Shown: positions 27,724 through 37,320, counted from the stretch's first letter. The stretch: DNA of 64,000 bases from Oscillatoriophycideae cyanobacterium NC_groundwater_1537_Pr4_S-0.65um_50_18 (GCA_016208305.1 JACQYI010000009.1:558001-622000); one strand, 5' to 3'. Notes: generated by a model not told the origin, from the letters alone. Numbers and translations are program-made.

Positions 27724-28247
27724 TGCAAAATTTAGGTAGATGGGGGGCTTCATCGCGCCTAGGGTATAACTATCGCCTGACACCATCGACTGATGAAATT
27801 TAAGAGTCCGCTGAAAACCGCTCCAAAATTTCTTTAGAAAGAAACGTCGGAGTAAAATAAATTCAGCAAAATTCAACCCGTCGATCAAGCCAGCCAATAT
27901 TGTCCCTAGACAGACATCGGACAAATTGGTTTTCGAAGCACCCCTACAAGCTAACGCGAACGCAGCTCAGTTACATATACCAGATTAAGAGGGTCTTTGA
28001 TGTATGGCGCTACACATTATGGATAGAAAAGGGGATGGGTGGATGGGTGATGGGAAACTCTCATTCGTTCCTCTACCTATCACCCCCAACTATTCCTTGA
28101 CTAACCTTAGTAGATCGCAAAGTCCATCTATTGCTTTATTAGAAGCTGGATTTCAAAAGCGCTCCGCGCTTTTGAAATCCAGCTTCTAGGGTTTTGTGGC
28201 GCGCTCCGCGCGCCACAAAACCCTAATTTGCGATCTGCTGAACCTCA
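27724..28247. other. Intergenic region, mostly repeat element
   Basis: About 520 nt. The part from 28019 has low-complexity GGATGGGTGG-type sequence, followed by the double-palindrome element at 28109-28239. The first 180 nt could encode an N-terminal extension of the glycosyltransferase, which I consider unlikely. No RNA gene seen. Confidence 0.5.
28109..28239 (+). mobile_element. Double-palindrome element with terminal inverted repeats (MITE-like), copy 1
   Basis: Ends AGTAGATCGCAAA (28109-28121) and TTTGCGATCTGCT (28227-28239) are inverted repeats with one mismatch. Inside are two back-to-back perfect palindromes: 28141-28162 with 28166-28187 (22 bp) and 28187-28204 with 28208-28225 (18 bp), each with a TCC loop and the apex GCGCTCCGCGC. 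An inverted, partly decayed copy is at 59540-59650. It ends 9 nt from the stop of the next minus-strand gene, so it may also end that transcript. Confidence 0.82.
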
Positions 28248-28781
28248 CTAGTGAGCCGCTTGCACTTTCGCCGGAGACTGATGCTGCGCTGTAAATGGCC
28301 AGGTCTGCAAATCGCTAGATTGCGCATTACGGTATGTGAGCAGCCCTGTAAAGGTTGCAGAAGCAATTTCCCCTTGCAGTGCGATCGCAGAACTCGGTTT
28401 GCTAGGCAAACCGCCAGCCGTACAGGCCGATAGCGCATCTGTCTCGCCTGACAAGTTGATCTGCGGCGGTTGCCACAGCCCCGTGAGCGAAGGCTTCTCC
28501 TCTGATGGAGCCTCAGCACTCTGGGCACGTTGAGCTGCATCGGCAGACTCCAACCCCACAGACCCATTGAGATAAATACCAGACTGTTGAATCGTTAACA
28601 CCCATTGTTCGCCCTCTGGGCATCCTGGGGGAGCTGAGGTGCTGAGATAGCGACCATTGAGGTTAGGAGGCGCTTTGAGATTGGCCTCACCATAGGCACT
28701 AACCATCCGAAAAAGTATCAGGACTGAGCCGATAATGGCTACGTAAAACAGAATATGTTTGGAATGAGAAAGGCGACTCAT
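28248..28781 (-). CDS. Small membrane-anchored protein coupled to the antiporter
   Basis: 177 residues. One hydrophobic segment at about 8-28 (HILFYVAIIGSVLILFRMV), then a soluble domain: NLNGRYLS, CPEGEQWVLTIQQSGIYLNGS, a low-complexity Ala/Glu/Ser stretch, LTGLWQPPQINLSG, and TFTGLLTYR. The mature part looks like a small beta-rich domain. No named family. Its start overlaps the antiporter stop by 4 nt, so the two are translationally coupled and the protein probably works with, or modulates, the antiporter. Confidence 0.7.
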   Translation of the reverse strand: MSRLSHSKHILFYVAIIGSVLILFRMVSAYGEANLKAPPNLNGRYLSTSAPPGCPEGEQWVLTIQQSGIYLNGSVGLESADAAQRAQSAEAPSEEKPSLTGLWQPPQINLSGETDALSACTAGGLPSKPSSAIALQGEIASATFTGLLTYRNAQSSDLQTWPFTAQHQSPAKVQAAH

Positions 28782-30991
28782 GCTTTGGCTCCGGGCTGAT
28801 CTTGACTCAACTCATTCTGGCCTGACTCCGAACTCATCACAGCCTCTGATCCCAGGAGGGCGGCGAGGTGGGTGGTCACTTTGCTATAGCGACGCAAAAT
28901 CAACAGGGGTGAGTGACATTTCACCGCCAGTTCATCTGTATATTGACCCAGCGTTTGGCGTTCAATTCCCCACTCACGACTGGCTCCTGCGATCGTCAAG
29001 TCTACGGTTCTAGACGCTTCAATCACGGTTTGAACCGTGTCTGTGGCAGAAACGACGCTAAGATGAATCCGATCGCGAACAGAGGCAGGCAACTGTTGCA
29101 TCACCGTGTGGAACTCATAGCTAAATTCGCCCACAGCGCGATCGGGTCGGGTAACACGTAGCACAGTCAGGCGGCAGGTTGGGCGGTTCACCAAAATCCG
29201 AATCGCCAGTTCCAACCCCAGATCATTGTGAATTCCCATCATGTAAGGAACCAGCAGCGTATCGAGCACGATATCTTTGCGAGGTGCATCAATATATACC
29301 GCTACATCAGTTTTGGCTGTACCCAAAATTTGTCCTACACGACCGCCTAAACGGTTACTGCTAAAGCCAGGGCGATGCCAGCCTAGTAAGATCAGATCGG
29401 CTTGCTCCAGCTCGGCGAGTTCAGTCATCTCTCGCGCTACATCATTGGCAATACGCACCACCGGATACATCAGAGAACGAATATCGGGTTCTAAGCTCTC
29501 AACTAGCGCTTGTAGCTGATCCTGTTGCGCAGCAATATGACGTTCTGCCTCGATCGGCATACTTTCAAAAGCATATTCCTCTTTAAGCTGAATTAAACTT
29601 AGCGGGATCACCCTCGACGTTTGCAGATTTCTGCCTGCGATCGCTGCGGCCAACTGCACCAGACCTTTCTGCGTGTTAGGGTTAGCGATCGCCACCAAAA
29701 CTTGATAGGTGAGCGCTTCGCCCAAGGGTGCTGCTTCTGGAACCTCTGCCTCTGCCCGATCCTGCTGAATCAGCCGTTTTGGAAATGTCCATTCCAGCAG
29801 GGGCGAGGTCATAAAAGTTGTCACCAGCGCCATAATCACCAGCATGGTGAACAGCAGAGGCGAAATCACGCCCAAGCTTAGGCCAATGTTCAGCACAATC
29901 AGCTCTGTCAATCCTCGCGTATTCATCAGCCAACCCAGGGCAGAAGATTCTCGCGAACTCATGCCTGACACACGCGCCGCAACGAAGGTGCCCACATACT
30001 TACCCACAATAGCCACCAGCAGCACTGCCAAGCAGAGCAGCCACAGCTCTGGACGATTCAGCAGCCCAATCTGAGTCCGTAGACCGCTGTAGGCGAAAAA
30101 GATAGGTAGTAAAAAAGTCAAGACAAAGTCTTCAGTTTTTTCAGCCAGTTCTCGTGTTAATCCCTCATTTTTGGGCATGGCTGCGCCCAGCAAAAAAGCT
30201 CCAAAAATCAGGTGAATGCCAATTATTTCAGTAATGAGTGCAGAAGCAACTACACCCATATAAATGAGAGCAAGCGTGAGCTGAGAGAGTTTGCCTGTGC
30301 GCTCATACAGCTTTGCCAACCGCTTCAGAAACGCCCGCCCCAGAGTCAGCATAAAACCAATATAGAGCGCAGACGCAATCAAGGTTGGAATAGCATCCAC
30401 CATACTGTTAGTGCGGGTAACTGCGATCGCCAATGCCAGCAAACACCAGGCCGTTACATCATCTACCGCAGCGCAGGTAAGTGCCAGGGTGCCCAAGCGA
30501 GTTCCCTGCAAATTATTTTCAGTCAAAATTCTCGCCAGTACAGGAAAGGCGGTAATTGACATTGCTGCTCCTAAGAATAGAGAAAATGCCGTAAAAGAAA
30601 CGCTGGTATTTGACACTAAAGGATACAGAAGCAAGGCCAATATAGAACCCAAAGAAAAGGGCACCACAATACTGACATGGGAAATCAGCACAGCCTTTTC
30701 CATTTGTCCTTGAAGATACTTAGGATTTAACTCTAAGCCAATCAAAAACATGAAGAAAATTAAGCCGACCTGCGACAAAATATTGAGGAACGGAATGGTT
30801 TCGGCTGGAAACAATGTGGTTGCTAGCTGAGGTGCAATCAGCCCCAGCAGAGACGGCCCCAGCATAATCCCAGCAACAATTTCGCCAATAACCAAGGGCT
30901 GCCGAATCCAACGAAATCCTAACCCCACCAATCGAGATAGTCCAATGACCAGAAGCACCTGAAACAAAACAAGAACAATAGTATTGGACAT
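28778..30991 (-). CDS. CPA2-family cation:proton antiporter with universal stress domains
   Basis: 737 residues. Residues about 1-400 form 12-13 membrane segments of the Na+/H+ exchanger superfamily: IVAGIMLGPSLLGLIAP, FLIGLELNPKYL, TCAAVDDVTAWCLLA (the Asp pair of the ion site) and MNTRGLTELIVLNIGL. The rest is soluble, with two UspA-like halves (about 425-560 and 585-715; LLGWHRPGF, VDLTIAGASREWGIERQ). This is the NhaS-like CPA2 type of cyanobacteria, which exchanges Na+ or K+ for H+ at cytoplasmic or thylakoid membranes. First gene of a two-gene unit with the coupled small protein. Confidence 0.9.
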   Translation of the reverse strand: MSNTIVLVLFQVLLVIGLSRLVGLGFRWIRQPLVIGEIVAGIMLGPSLLGLIAPQLATTLFPAETIPFLNILSQVGLIFFMFLIGLELNPKYLQGQMEKAVLISHVSIVVPFSLGSILALLLYPLVSNTSVSFTAFSLFLGAAMSITAFPVLARILTENNLQGTRLGTLALTCAAVDDVTAWCLLALAIAVTRTNSMVDAIPTLIASALYIGFMLTLGRAFLKRLAKLYERTGKLSQLTLALIYMGVVASALITEIIGIHLIFGAFLLGAAMPKNEGLTRELAEKTEDFVLTFLLPIFFAYSGLRTQIGLLNRPELWLLCLAVLLVAIVGKYVGTFVAARVSGMSSRESSALGWLMNTRGLTELIVLNIGLSLGVISPLLFTMLVIMALVTTFMTSPLLEWTFPKRLIQQDRAEAEVPEAAPLGEALTYQVLVAIANPNTQKGLVQLAAAIAGRNLQTSRVIPLSLIQLKEEYAFESMPIEAERHIAAQQDQLQALVESLEPDIRSLMYPVVRIANDVAREMTELAELEQADLILLGWHRPGFSSNRLGGRVGQILGTAKTDVAVYIDAPRKDIVLDTLLVPYMMGIHNDLGLELAIRILVNRPTCRLTVLRVTRPDRAVGEFSYEFHTVMQQLPASVRDRIHLSVVSATDTVQTVIEASRTVDLTIAGASREWGIERQTLGQYTDELAVKCHSPLLILRRYSKVTTHLAALLGSEAVMSSESGQNELSQDQPGAKA

Positions 30992-31438
30992 AGTTTAGGC
31001 AAAGTTTAGACAAAGCTCTGTATAGTGAATCTAAACGAATAAGAGATGTAAATCTAACTGGAGTTTATATAAAGCTAGGGCAGAAAATATAGACTTCTAA
31101 CGGAATACTTCAAGAACCCAAAATCAAATTAATTCAAAAACATTACAGCATTCACAAATGGCTTGTGAACAAGAGGGTATGGGGCGTTGCCTCCACGCAG
31201 GGATTTCACCCCTGCACCCCGTTCATTGACCTGAATCAAAACTAGATTTAGCATAGCTTGGGTTTGTAGCATCGTAATACAGAAGCTGTAAAAGTATGAA
31301 CCTCAGGAACTGAGAAAACCTGAGAACTCACGTCCAAGCCTGATGAAACTGGGTGACACAGGTAGAATATGGGCACAGGTAGAATCTGTGCAAATGCATT
31401 GTTTTTTTACAGAAGCCATCTTACCGAAATAACGCTTT
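30992..31438. promoter_or_regulatory. Divergent intergenic region antiporter / glcD
   Basis: 447 nt. The first 150 nt are AT-rich and probably contain the antiporter promoter. At about 31179-31220 GCGTTGCCTCCACGCAGGG followed by CACCCCTGCACCCC forms a hairpin typical of a dispersed cyanobacterial intergenic repeat. CACAGGTAGAAT occurs twice (near 31358 and 31375), a short direct repeat close upstream of glcD that could be a binding site. Confidence 0.45.
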
Positions 31439-32932
31439 ATGATTACGCTCGACAAATCCGATGCAACGCCTTCAATTGACTGGCAGCCTATTATTCGAGA
31501 ATTTGAGGCTGTGTTGGGGGCAAGGGGTGTTGTGCAGCGTCAAGAAGAACTGCTGGTTTATGAATGCGATGGGTTGACGAGCTATCGCCAGCGTCCGGCG
31601 GTCGTGGTTTTGCCCCGCACCACAGAACAGGTGGCAGAGGTTGTCAAGATCTGCGATCGCCATTCCCTTCCTTTCGTCGCTAGGGGAGCGGGTACGGGGC
31701 TTTCGGGAGGTGCGCTACCTATCGAAAATTGCGTGCTGATTGTCATGGCATTGATGAATCAAATTCTAGAGGTCGATTTTGCCAATCAGCGAGTCGTGGT
31801 GCAGCCCGGCGTAATCAATAACTGGGTCACGCAAGCGGTCAGCGGTGCTGGCTTTTACTATGCCCCCGATCCCTCTAGCCAAATTATTTGTTCGATCGGC
31901 GGCAATGTAGCCGAGAACTCTGGCGGTGTGCATTGCTTAAAATATGGCGTGACGACCAATCACGTACTGGGCTTAAAGCTGGTGCTGCCCGATGGGGCGA
32001 TCGTCGATGTGGGTAGCAAAATCCCTGAAATGCCTGGATATGACTTGACTGGGCTGTTCGTTGGCTCCGAAGGGACGTTGGGCATTGCCACCGAGATCAC
32101 CCTTCGCATTCTCAAGGCTCCAGAGTCCATCCGCGTTTTGCTGGCCGACTTTACCCATGTCGAGGCGGCAGGGCAAACCGTGTCTGACATCATCAGCGCT
32201 GGCATCCTGCCGGGTGGCATGGAGATCATGGATAACTTCAGCATCAATGCCGTAGAGGATGTCGTGGCCACAAGCTGCTACCCGCGAGATGCAGCTGCAA
32301 TTTTGCTGATCGAGCTAGATGGGCTAGAGGTTGAAGTTGCAGCCAACAGCCAGCGCGTAGAAACCATTTGTCGGCAAAATGGTGCTCGCAACATTACCTC
32401 TGCAACCGAGGCTCAAGAAAGGCTGACCTTATGGAAGGGACGCAAAGCCGCCTTTGCTGCCGTTGGCAAAATTAGCCCTGACTATTATGTGCAGGATGGC
32501 GTTATTCCTCGTACCAAGCTGCCCTATGTTTTATCAGAGATTGAGGCTTTAAGCCAAAAACATGGCTATCGTGTCGCCAATGTGTTTCATGCCGGAGACG
32601 GCAACCTGCATCCGCTGATTCTTTATAACAATGCGATTCCAGGTGAGCTAGAAGCAGTAGAAGCTTTGGGCGGCGAGATCCTCAAGCTTTGCGTTAGGGT
32701 AGGCGGCAGCATTTCTGGAGAACATGGCATTGGGGCAGATAAGCGTTGCTATATGCCGGAGATGTTTAGCGCAGCGGATATGGAAACCATGATTTGGGTG
32801 CGGCAGGTCTTCAATCCTAAAGGGCTAGCCAATCCAGAGAAGATTTTTCCTACTCCCCGCACCTGTGGCGAAGCGGCACAATCCCACCCGCAGTCGGCCA
32901 ATCAGCAGTTTGCCCATATAGAACGGTTCTAA
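31439..32932 (+). CDS. glcD: Glycolate oxidase subunit GlcD, FAD-linked
   Basis: 497 residues, normal for GlcD. An FAD_binding_4 domain (about 50-225) contains RGAGTGLSGGALP, PDPSSQIICSIGGNVAENSG and LVLPDGAIVDVGSK; the FAD-oxidase C-domain follows with VANVFHAGDGNLHPLILY, GEHGIGADKRCYM and FNPKGLANPEKIFP. It oxidises glycolate to glyoxylate in photorespiration, or D-lactate in some relatives. glcE and glcF are not adjacent, as is usual in cyanobacteria. Single gene, convergent with dprA 11 nt away. Confidence 0.9.
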   Translation: MITLDKSDATPSIDWQPIIREFEAVLGARGVVQRQEELLVYECDGLTSYRQRPAVVVLPRTTEQVAEVVKICDRHSLPFVARGAGTGLSGGALPIENCVLIVMALMNQILEVDFANQRVVVQPGVINNWVTQAVSGAGFYYAPDPSSQIICSIGGNVAENSGGVHCLKYGVTTNHVLGLKLVLPDGAIVDVGSKIPEMPGYDLTGLFVGSEGTLGIATEITLRILKAPESIRVLLADFTHVEAAGQTVSDIISAGILPGGMEIMDNFSINAVEDVVATSCYPRDAAAILLIELDGLEVEVAANSQRVETICRQNGARNITSATEAQERLTLWKGRKAAFAAVGKISPDYYVQDGVIPRTKLPYVLSEIEALSQKHGYRVANVFHAGDGNLHPLILYNNAIPGELEAVEALGGEILKLCVRVGGSISGEHGIGADKRCYMPEMFSAADMETMIWVRQVFNPKGLANPEKIFPTPRTCGEAAQSHPQSANQQFAHIERF

Positions 32933-32942
32933 TGGGCATGTT

Positions 32943-34064
32943 TTAGCTGCGCTGATAGCGGGTGCCGCCAGAAAGTTGACAGACCAGACCCATCAATTCC
33001 AATTGCGATAGGGCACTCAGCACCGTTCCTGTCGGTAGTTTTGTCTGCTGAACTACTACATCAACTGCGATCGCTTCACTGCCCATCATCTCTAAAACCT
33101 GTTGCAGGTCAGGGGTGAGATCATCAGGCGGTGGCGTTTCTAGCAGCGAAAGCTGTTGCGGTGGCGCAGAGGCAAGGCGAGGTAAAGCCTCTAACAGTTC
33201 CAACAGATGAGCCTCACTCAAAATGGCATGGGCACCCTGATAAAGCAAGTCCAGGCAGCCGCGACAGCGTTTATTGTCTAGCGATCCGGGTAACACATAC
33301 ACATCTCTGCTGTAGTCATTGGCCAGACGAGCCGTAATCAATGCCCCTGATTTCTGAGGCGCTTCAAGGACAAGCGTGGCGCGCGAAAGTCCGGCAATGA
33401 TGCGGTTACGCCGGGGAAAGTTGACGCGATCGGGTTGCGTCCCGGCAGGATATTCGCTCAAGAGCAGCCCTTGTTGGGCGATGCGCTGTGCCAGGTTACG
33501 GTTGCAGAAGGGATAAACCACATCTACCCCTGTTCCCATGACGGCGATCGTTCGTCCTCCTGCATTCAGGCAGCTTGTATGGGCTTCTGTGTCGATGCCA
33601 TCCGCCAACCCCGACACGACTAGAAAGCCCGCCTGCGCCAGAGCCACGCTGAGTTTGCGCGTCCATCGCCTGCCGTAATCTGAAGGATCGCGGGTGCCCA
33701 CAATGGCGATCGCAGGAATAGCGCCCCGGTTCTCTAAGGGTTCAACGACGCCTTGATAATACAAAACGGGTGGGGGATCAGGAATCTCCAGCAGCAGACG
33801 CGGATACTCTGCTTCGGCAGGAGTCCAAAAACAGGGATTTTCCTGTTCATGCTGGTGCAAAAACTGCTCAGGGTTGATCCGGCGGCGATCGATCGCGATG
33901 GCTGAAGCCGTTTGCAGACCTAAGCCATCCACTGCAAGGAGTTCATGCGGCTGCGCTTCCCAGGCTTTTTCCAAACTGCCAAAGCGATCGGACAGGCGAC
34001 GAATCAAAATGGCTCCGACCCCTGCAACTTGCGACCAAGCCAACCAAAAAGCACGCTCCTGCAC
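32943..34064 (-). CDS. dprA: DNA-processing protein DprA
   Basis: 373 residues. The Rossmann-like DprA core has IAIVGTRDPSDYGRRW, VVSGLADGIDTEAHTSCL, AVMGTGVDVVYPFCNR, LLLSEYPAGTQP, NFPRRNRIIAGLS and ARLANDYSRDVYVLPG. An N-terminal helix-hairpin-helix-like part (about 10-70) and a C-terminal winged-helix domain (about 305-370) flank it. DprA binds incoming single-stranded DNA and loads RecA during natural transformation. A cyanobacterium with DprA and RecO may be competent, but other genes decide that. It follows psbA on the same strand, separated by a terminator. Confidence 0.93.
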   Translation of the reverse strand: MQERAFWLAWSQVAGVGAILIRRLSDRFGSLEKAWEAQPHELLAVDGLGLQTASAIAIDRRRINPEQFLHQHEQENPCFWTPAEAEYPRLLLEIPDPPPVLYYQGVVEPLENRGAIPAIAIVGTRDPSDYGRRWTRKLSVALAQAGFLVVSGLADGIDTEAHTSCLNAGGRTIAVMGTGVDVVYPFCNRNLAQRIAQQGLLLSEYPAGTQPDRVNFPRRNRIIAGLSRATLVLEAPQKSGALITARLANDYSRDVYVLPGSLDNKRCRGCLDLLYQGAHAILSEAHLLELLEALPRLASAPPQQLSLLETPPPDDLTPDLQQVLEMMGSEAIAVDVVVQQTKLPTGTVLSALSQLELMGLVCQLSGGTRYQRS

Positions 34065-34200
34065 GGAATCCCACCCTAATTTTTGACTTATTGTTTATCA
34101 AACTTCTTGTCAGTTTTGAATTAGCAAGAAGTGTATGAATTAAACAACACAGTTCCGCCATTTTTTCTTGGGTTCAGTATGCCCTAGAAAAGCAATGAAA

Positions 34201-34240
34201 TAACCCTAAAGCCTTCCCAGTTAGGAAGGCTTTAGGGTTA
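34201..34240 (-). terminator. psbA terminator hairpin
   Basis: Perfect 17-bp stem, 34201-34217 with 34224-34240, loop CAGTTA. On the minus strand it lies 43 nt after the psbA stop and is followed by TTTC. It separates psbA from dprA and should end the very abundant psbA transcript. Confidence 0.82.
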
Positions 34241-34283
34241 TACAGTAAGGAGCTGTTTACTGGCAGTTTCTAGCTGTCAGCGA

Positions 34284-35366
34284 TTAACCATTGATAGCAG
34301 GAGCTTGCAAAGCAACAGGTGTCGCTTCACCCGCAGCAAGGTCAAGGGGGAAGTTGTGAGCGTTGCGCTCGTGCATCACTTCCATACCCAGGTTCGCGCG
34401 GTTTAAAACATCTGCCCAAGTGTTTACAACACGACCTTGGCTATCCAACACAGACTGGTTAAAGTTGAACCCATTCAGGTTGAACGCCATCGTGCTGATA
34501 CCCATTGCGGTTAACCAGATTCCCACGACTGGCCATGCACCCAAGAAGAAGTGCAGAGCACGGGAGTTGTTGAACGAAGCGTATTGGAAGATCAACCGAC
34601 CGAAGTAGCCGTGAGCCGCAACGATGTTGTAGGTCTCTTCTTCTTGGCCAAACTTGTAGCCGTAGTTCTGAGATTCGGTTTCGGTGGTCTCACGTACCAA
34701 CGAGGAGGTGACCAAGGAACCGTGCATCGCGGAGAACAAGCTGCCGCCGAAAACGCCTGCCACACCCAGCATGTGGAAGGGGTGCATCAGGATGTTGTGC
34801 TCGGCTTGGAACACGAACATGAAGTTGAAGGTGCCAGAGATACCCAGGGGCATCCCGTCTGAGAAGGAACCTTGGCCGATTGGGTAGATCAAGAAAACGG
34901 AGGTTGCAGCGGCCAAAGGAGCGCTGTAAGCAACGCAGATCCAAGGACGCATGCCCAAACGGTAGGACAGTTCCCACTGGCGACCCATGTAGCAGAAGAT
35001 GCCGAGCAAAAAGTGGAAGACCACCAACTGGTAAGGGCCACCGTTGTACAACCACTCATCGAGGGAAGCGGCTTCCCAGATAGGGTAGAAGTGCAAACCG
35101 ATCGCATTGGAGGAAGGCACAACAGCACCGGAGATGATGTTGTTGCCGTACATCAGAGAACCTGCAACAGGCTCGCGGATGCCGTCGATGTCAACGGGGG
35201 GAGCGGCAACGAAGGCAATGATGAAGCAGATGGTAGCGGAAAGCAGGGTCGGGATCATCAGAACACCAAACCAACCGACATAAAGACGGTTGTCGGTGGA
35301 GGTGACCCAAGAACACAGGCGATCCCACAGGTTAGCGCTTTCGCGCTTTTGGAATGTGGTAGTCAT
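34284..35366 (-). CDS. psbA: Photosystem II D1 protein, Gln130 (low-light) form
   Basis: 360 residues, exact length for D1. Redox-active Tyr161, His190, chlorophyll ligand His198, the iron and quinone ligands His215 and His272, and the herbicide-site Ser264 are in place, as are the manganese-cluster ligands Asp170, Glu189, His332, Glu333, Asp342 and Ala344. Processing removes residues 345-360. Residue 130 is Gln, marking the standard-light isoform; stress forms have Glu130. Five membrane helices. Single gene; further psbA copies are expected elsewhere in the genome. Expression in cyanobacteria depends on light. Confidence 0.98.
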   Translation of the reverse strand: MTTTFQKRESANLWDRLCSWVTSTDNRLYVGWFGVLMIPTLLSATICFIIAFVAAPPVDIDGIREPVAGSLMYGNNIISGAVVPSSNAIGLHFYPIWEAASLDEWLYNGGPYQLVVFHFLLGIFCYMGRQWELSYRLGMRPWICVAYSAPLAAATSVFLIYPIGQGSFSDGMPLGISGTFNFMFVFQAEHNILMHPFHMLGVAGVFGGSLFSAMHGSLVTSSLVRETTETESQNYGYKFGQEEETYNIVAAHGYFGRLIFQYASFNNSRALHFFLGAWPVVGIWLTAMGISTMAFNLNGFNFNQSVLDSQGRVVNTWADVLNRANLGMEVMHERNAHNFPLDLAAGEATPVALQAPAING

Positions 35367-35639
35367 GATGATTGCTTGATGTTAAAGAATGGAATGTTTG
35401 AGAAACTATGTATGCAAGCAGACCTGTATCTACTTGGTTTTTATACTATGTGGGAATTAGCGATTTTTAGCAATTATCAACATTAATTATGTAACTTCTT
35501 TTAATAAACTTTTGTAAGCAAATAATGCCTCTACGACACTATAGGCATTCCGCCGCAGTAGACCATTAATTAGTGTTAATCAATGTCTCAAATTCGCAAT
35601 ATTCACCGATTGAATTAAACCTTGATTGTAGAGAGAAGG
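35367..35639 (-). promoter_or_regulatory. psbA upstream region
   Basis: AT-rich, about 270 nt, between psbA and the alpha/beta hydrolase (both minus strand). On the minus strand a TAGTATAAA sequence near 35448 is a candidate -10 region of psbA, giving a leader of about 70 nt; no clear -35 box precedes it. A TTAAT-rich segment at 35475-35580 lies further upstream. Confidence 0.4.
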
Positions 35640-36548
35640 CTACTGTTTCTTCAGGGCTTCAGATAGTAGGCTCGTCACAATTTCGGGTGTTTCGAGATGA
35701 GGCAATACTCCTGCCTGGGCGATCGCCCAAAACGCTCGAACCGCATGAGGATTGCTCTTTACCAGTCTTCTGCCGATCTCAATGCTGCTGAATCTTGCCT
35801 GCTCACCCCAAACGACGAAAGTAGGCACCGTCAACCGATTGAAATACAGCGATAGATCAAAACAGAGATCGCCCCGCAGCGAAGCCAAAGCCGCATATTC
35901 TGCATGGCGCTGGGTTGCCGAAGCTAAGTATGCCTCTACCGTTTCTGGAGTCAGACGCGATCGCTCGGCAAAAAGAAACTGCTCTAGAAAATTCCTCACC
36001 GCAAATTCGTTAGCAGCACCCAGGGTATAAAGTAGGCGATCGAGCAGCGGAATGCCTGCTAATTTGGCGGCTACGCCCTGACCATAATCCAACCCAAAGT
36101 CGTTATAGCCTGATGGTGCAACGAGAAACAGTTTTTCTACCAGATCAGGGCGTTGAATCGCGAGTCGAATAGTCAACCCAGCCGTGAGGGAAGAAGCGGC
36201 GATCGGTACGGGCGGATGAAGTTGCTCTAGGAGTTCAGTCAGCAGCGTTAGATAATCCTCAGCTTGGTAATCCTTGACGGGATGGGTAGACTGTCCCCAG
36301 CCAATTAAGTCAGGCGCAATCACCTGATACTCGGATGCAAAAGCAGGGTAAACTTTCGACCACTCATAGGCCGAAGATCCGCCACCCAAGCTGTGTAGAA
36401 AGAGCAAGGCCGGAAATTCAGATTCTGTGCCGTCAAAAGCCTTGTTATGAGAACGCCAGGGCGGGGCGATCGGCGTATAGTACGCCATCACGCCTAAAGA
36501 AGTCTTGAAAACGCGCTGACCAAATCCGGGGGGTTGAGCGAAGAGCAT
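35640..36548 (-). CDS. Alpha/beta hydrolase fold protein
   Basis: 302 residues. The oxyanion motif is LLFLHSLGGGSSAYEW, followed by VIAPDLIGWGQSTHPVKDY. The nucleophile elbow reads PIAASSLTAGLTIRLA, so the serine lies in A-S-S-L-T instead of the usual G-x-S-x-G. The acid (VVWGEQARFSSIEIGRR) and histidine (VLPHLETPE) regions match. Members hydrolyse esters or act on pigments and lipids; the substrate is unknown. It lies upstream of psbA but AT-rich space between them suggests separate transcription. Confidence 0.78.
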   Translation of the reverse strand: MLFAQPPGFGQRVFKTSLGVMAYYTPIAPPWRSHNKAFDGTESEFPALLFLHSLGGGSSAYEWSKVYPAFASEYQVIAPDLIGWGQSTHPVKDYQAEDYLTLLTELLEQLHPPVPIAASSLTAGLTIRLAIQRPDLVEKLFLVAPSGYNDFGLDYGQGVAAKLAGIPLLDRLLYTLGAANEFAVRNFLEQFLFAERSRLTPETVEAYLASATQRHAEYAALASLRGDLCFDLSLYFNRLTVPTFVVWGEQARFSSIEIGRRLVKSNPHAVRAFWAIAQAGVLPHLETPEIVTSLLSEALKKQ

Positions 36549-36588
36549 GAGATGTAGATGGCGAAAAGTCGGCTAATGTTCCAAAACC

Positions 36589-37320
36589 CTAAAGCATCCA
36601 TTCCAGCGAGACACCCACGCGATGCTCTTTGCTATGGGGTGCATTTTGCTGCTGGAGATCTGTAGAGAGGCGCAGGTCATGGGTGAGGGCATAGCCCAAG
36701 GAAAGACTGGTAATGCCCACCTCTTCGGAGGTGCCAGGAGCGACAAAACGTTGGCTGAGAGAGGCATCGGCGGCTCCGGTACGTGAGAGAGACAGCATAA
36801 GGCGCACGCCGACACTCACGCCATCTACAGAATCGCGATCGCTCTCTACATGGCGGTATCCCACGGTAGGAGCCACATTCACAGACTCACCCAGCGGCAA
36901 CAGGTAGTAGCGAGCCTCTGCCCCAAAGGCTTCCTGATTGCCCTGAAAGTCGGCTTGGTAGTCGGCGCTGGCTGTCACGCCCGATCGCCCCACAAAGACA
37001 TCCTCAACCCCAACATTCATTCCTGAGGCATCACCGGAGGAGAACTGAGAATAGCCTAACCGCAGTCTCGTCCGAAAAGCCGGATCGTTGCGAATATCGG
37101 AGCGCACATCTGGAATCTCTTGCAGCCAACGTTGTAGGACAGGGCTATTCTCAAGCATTTCTGGGCTGAGGTTGAGTTGCTCAGCAGTAGGCGGGGAGGC
37201 TTCAGGCGGCGGACTGGGGGAAAGGGGGGGAGTAGGGGAAGGAGACTGGGCGATCGCGCCTCCCGGTATGGCCAGCAGCATTCCCAGGGTTATTCCTAAC
37301 GATCTCCAAGCTTGTCTCAT
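36589..37320 (-). CDS. Exported beta-barrel-like protein
   Basis: 243 residues. Signal peptide (about 1-25, ending GGAIAQ), then a Pro/Ser-rich linker (26-45), a short helical part (LNLSPEMLENSPVLQRWLQEIP) and about 150 residues of alternating polar and hydrophobic residues with Tyr/Phe/Leu turns (LRLGYSQFSSGD, VGVSLEWML at the end). The aromatic-rich C-terminal strand and absence of cysteines fit a small outer-membrane or periplasmic beta barrel. No named family. It follows the alpha/beta hydrolase in reverse order and is 40 nt upstream of it. Confidence 0.65.
   Translation of the reverse strand: MRQAWRSLGITLGMLLAIPGGAIAQSPSPTPPLSPSPPPEASPPTAEQLNLSPEMLENSPVLQRWLQEIPDVRSDIRNDPAFRTRLRLGYSQFSSGDASGMNVGVEDVFVGRSGVTASADYQADFQGNQEAFGAEARYYLLPLGESVNVAPTVGYRHVESDRDSVDGVSVGVRLMLSLSRTGAADASLSQRFVAPGTSEEVGITSLSLGYALTHDLRLSTDLQQQNAPHSKEHRVGVSLEWML

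Noticed and set aside
27724-27924. N-terminal extension of the glycosyltransferase
   Set aside because: Residues before MNYLLINHIPFGKG do not resemble a glycosyltransferase or a signal peptide.
34284-35366. Stress-type D1 (Glu130 form)
   Set aside because: Residue 130 is Gln.
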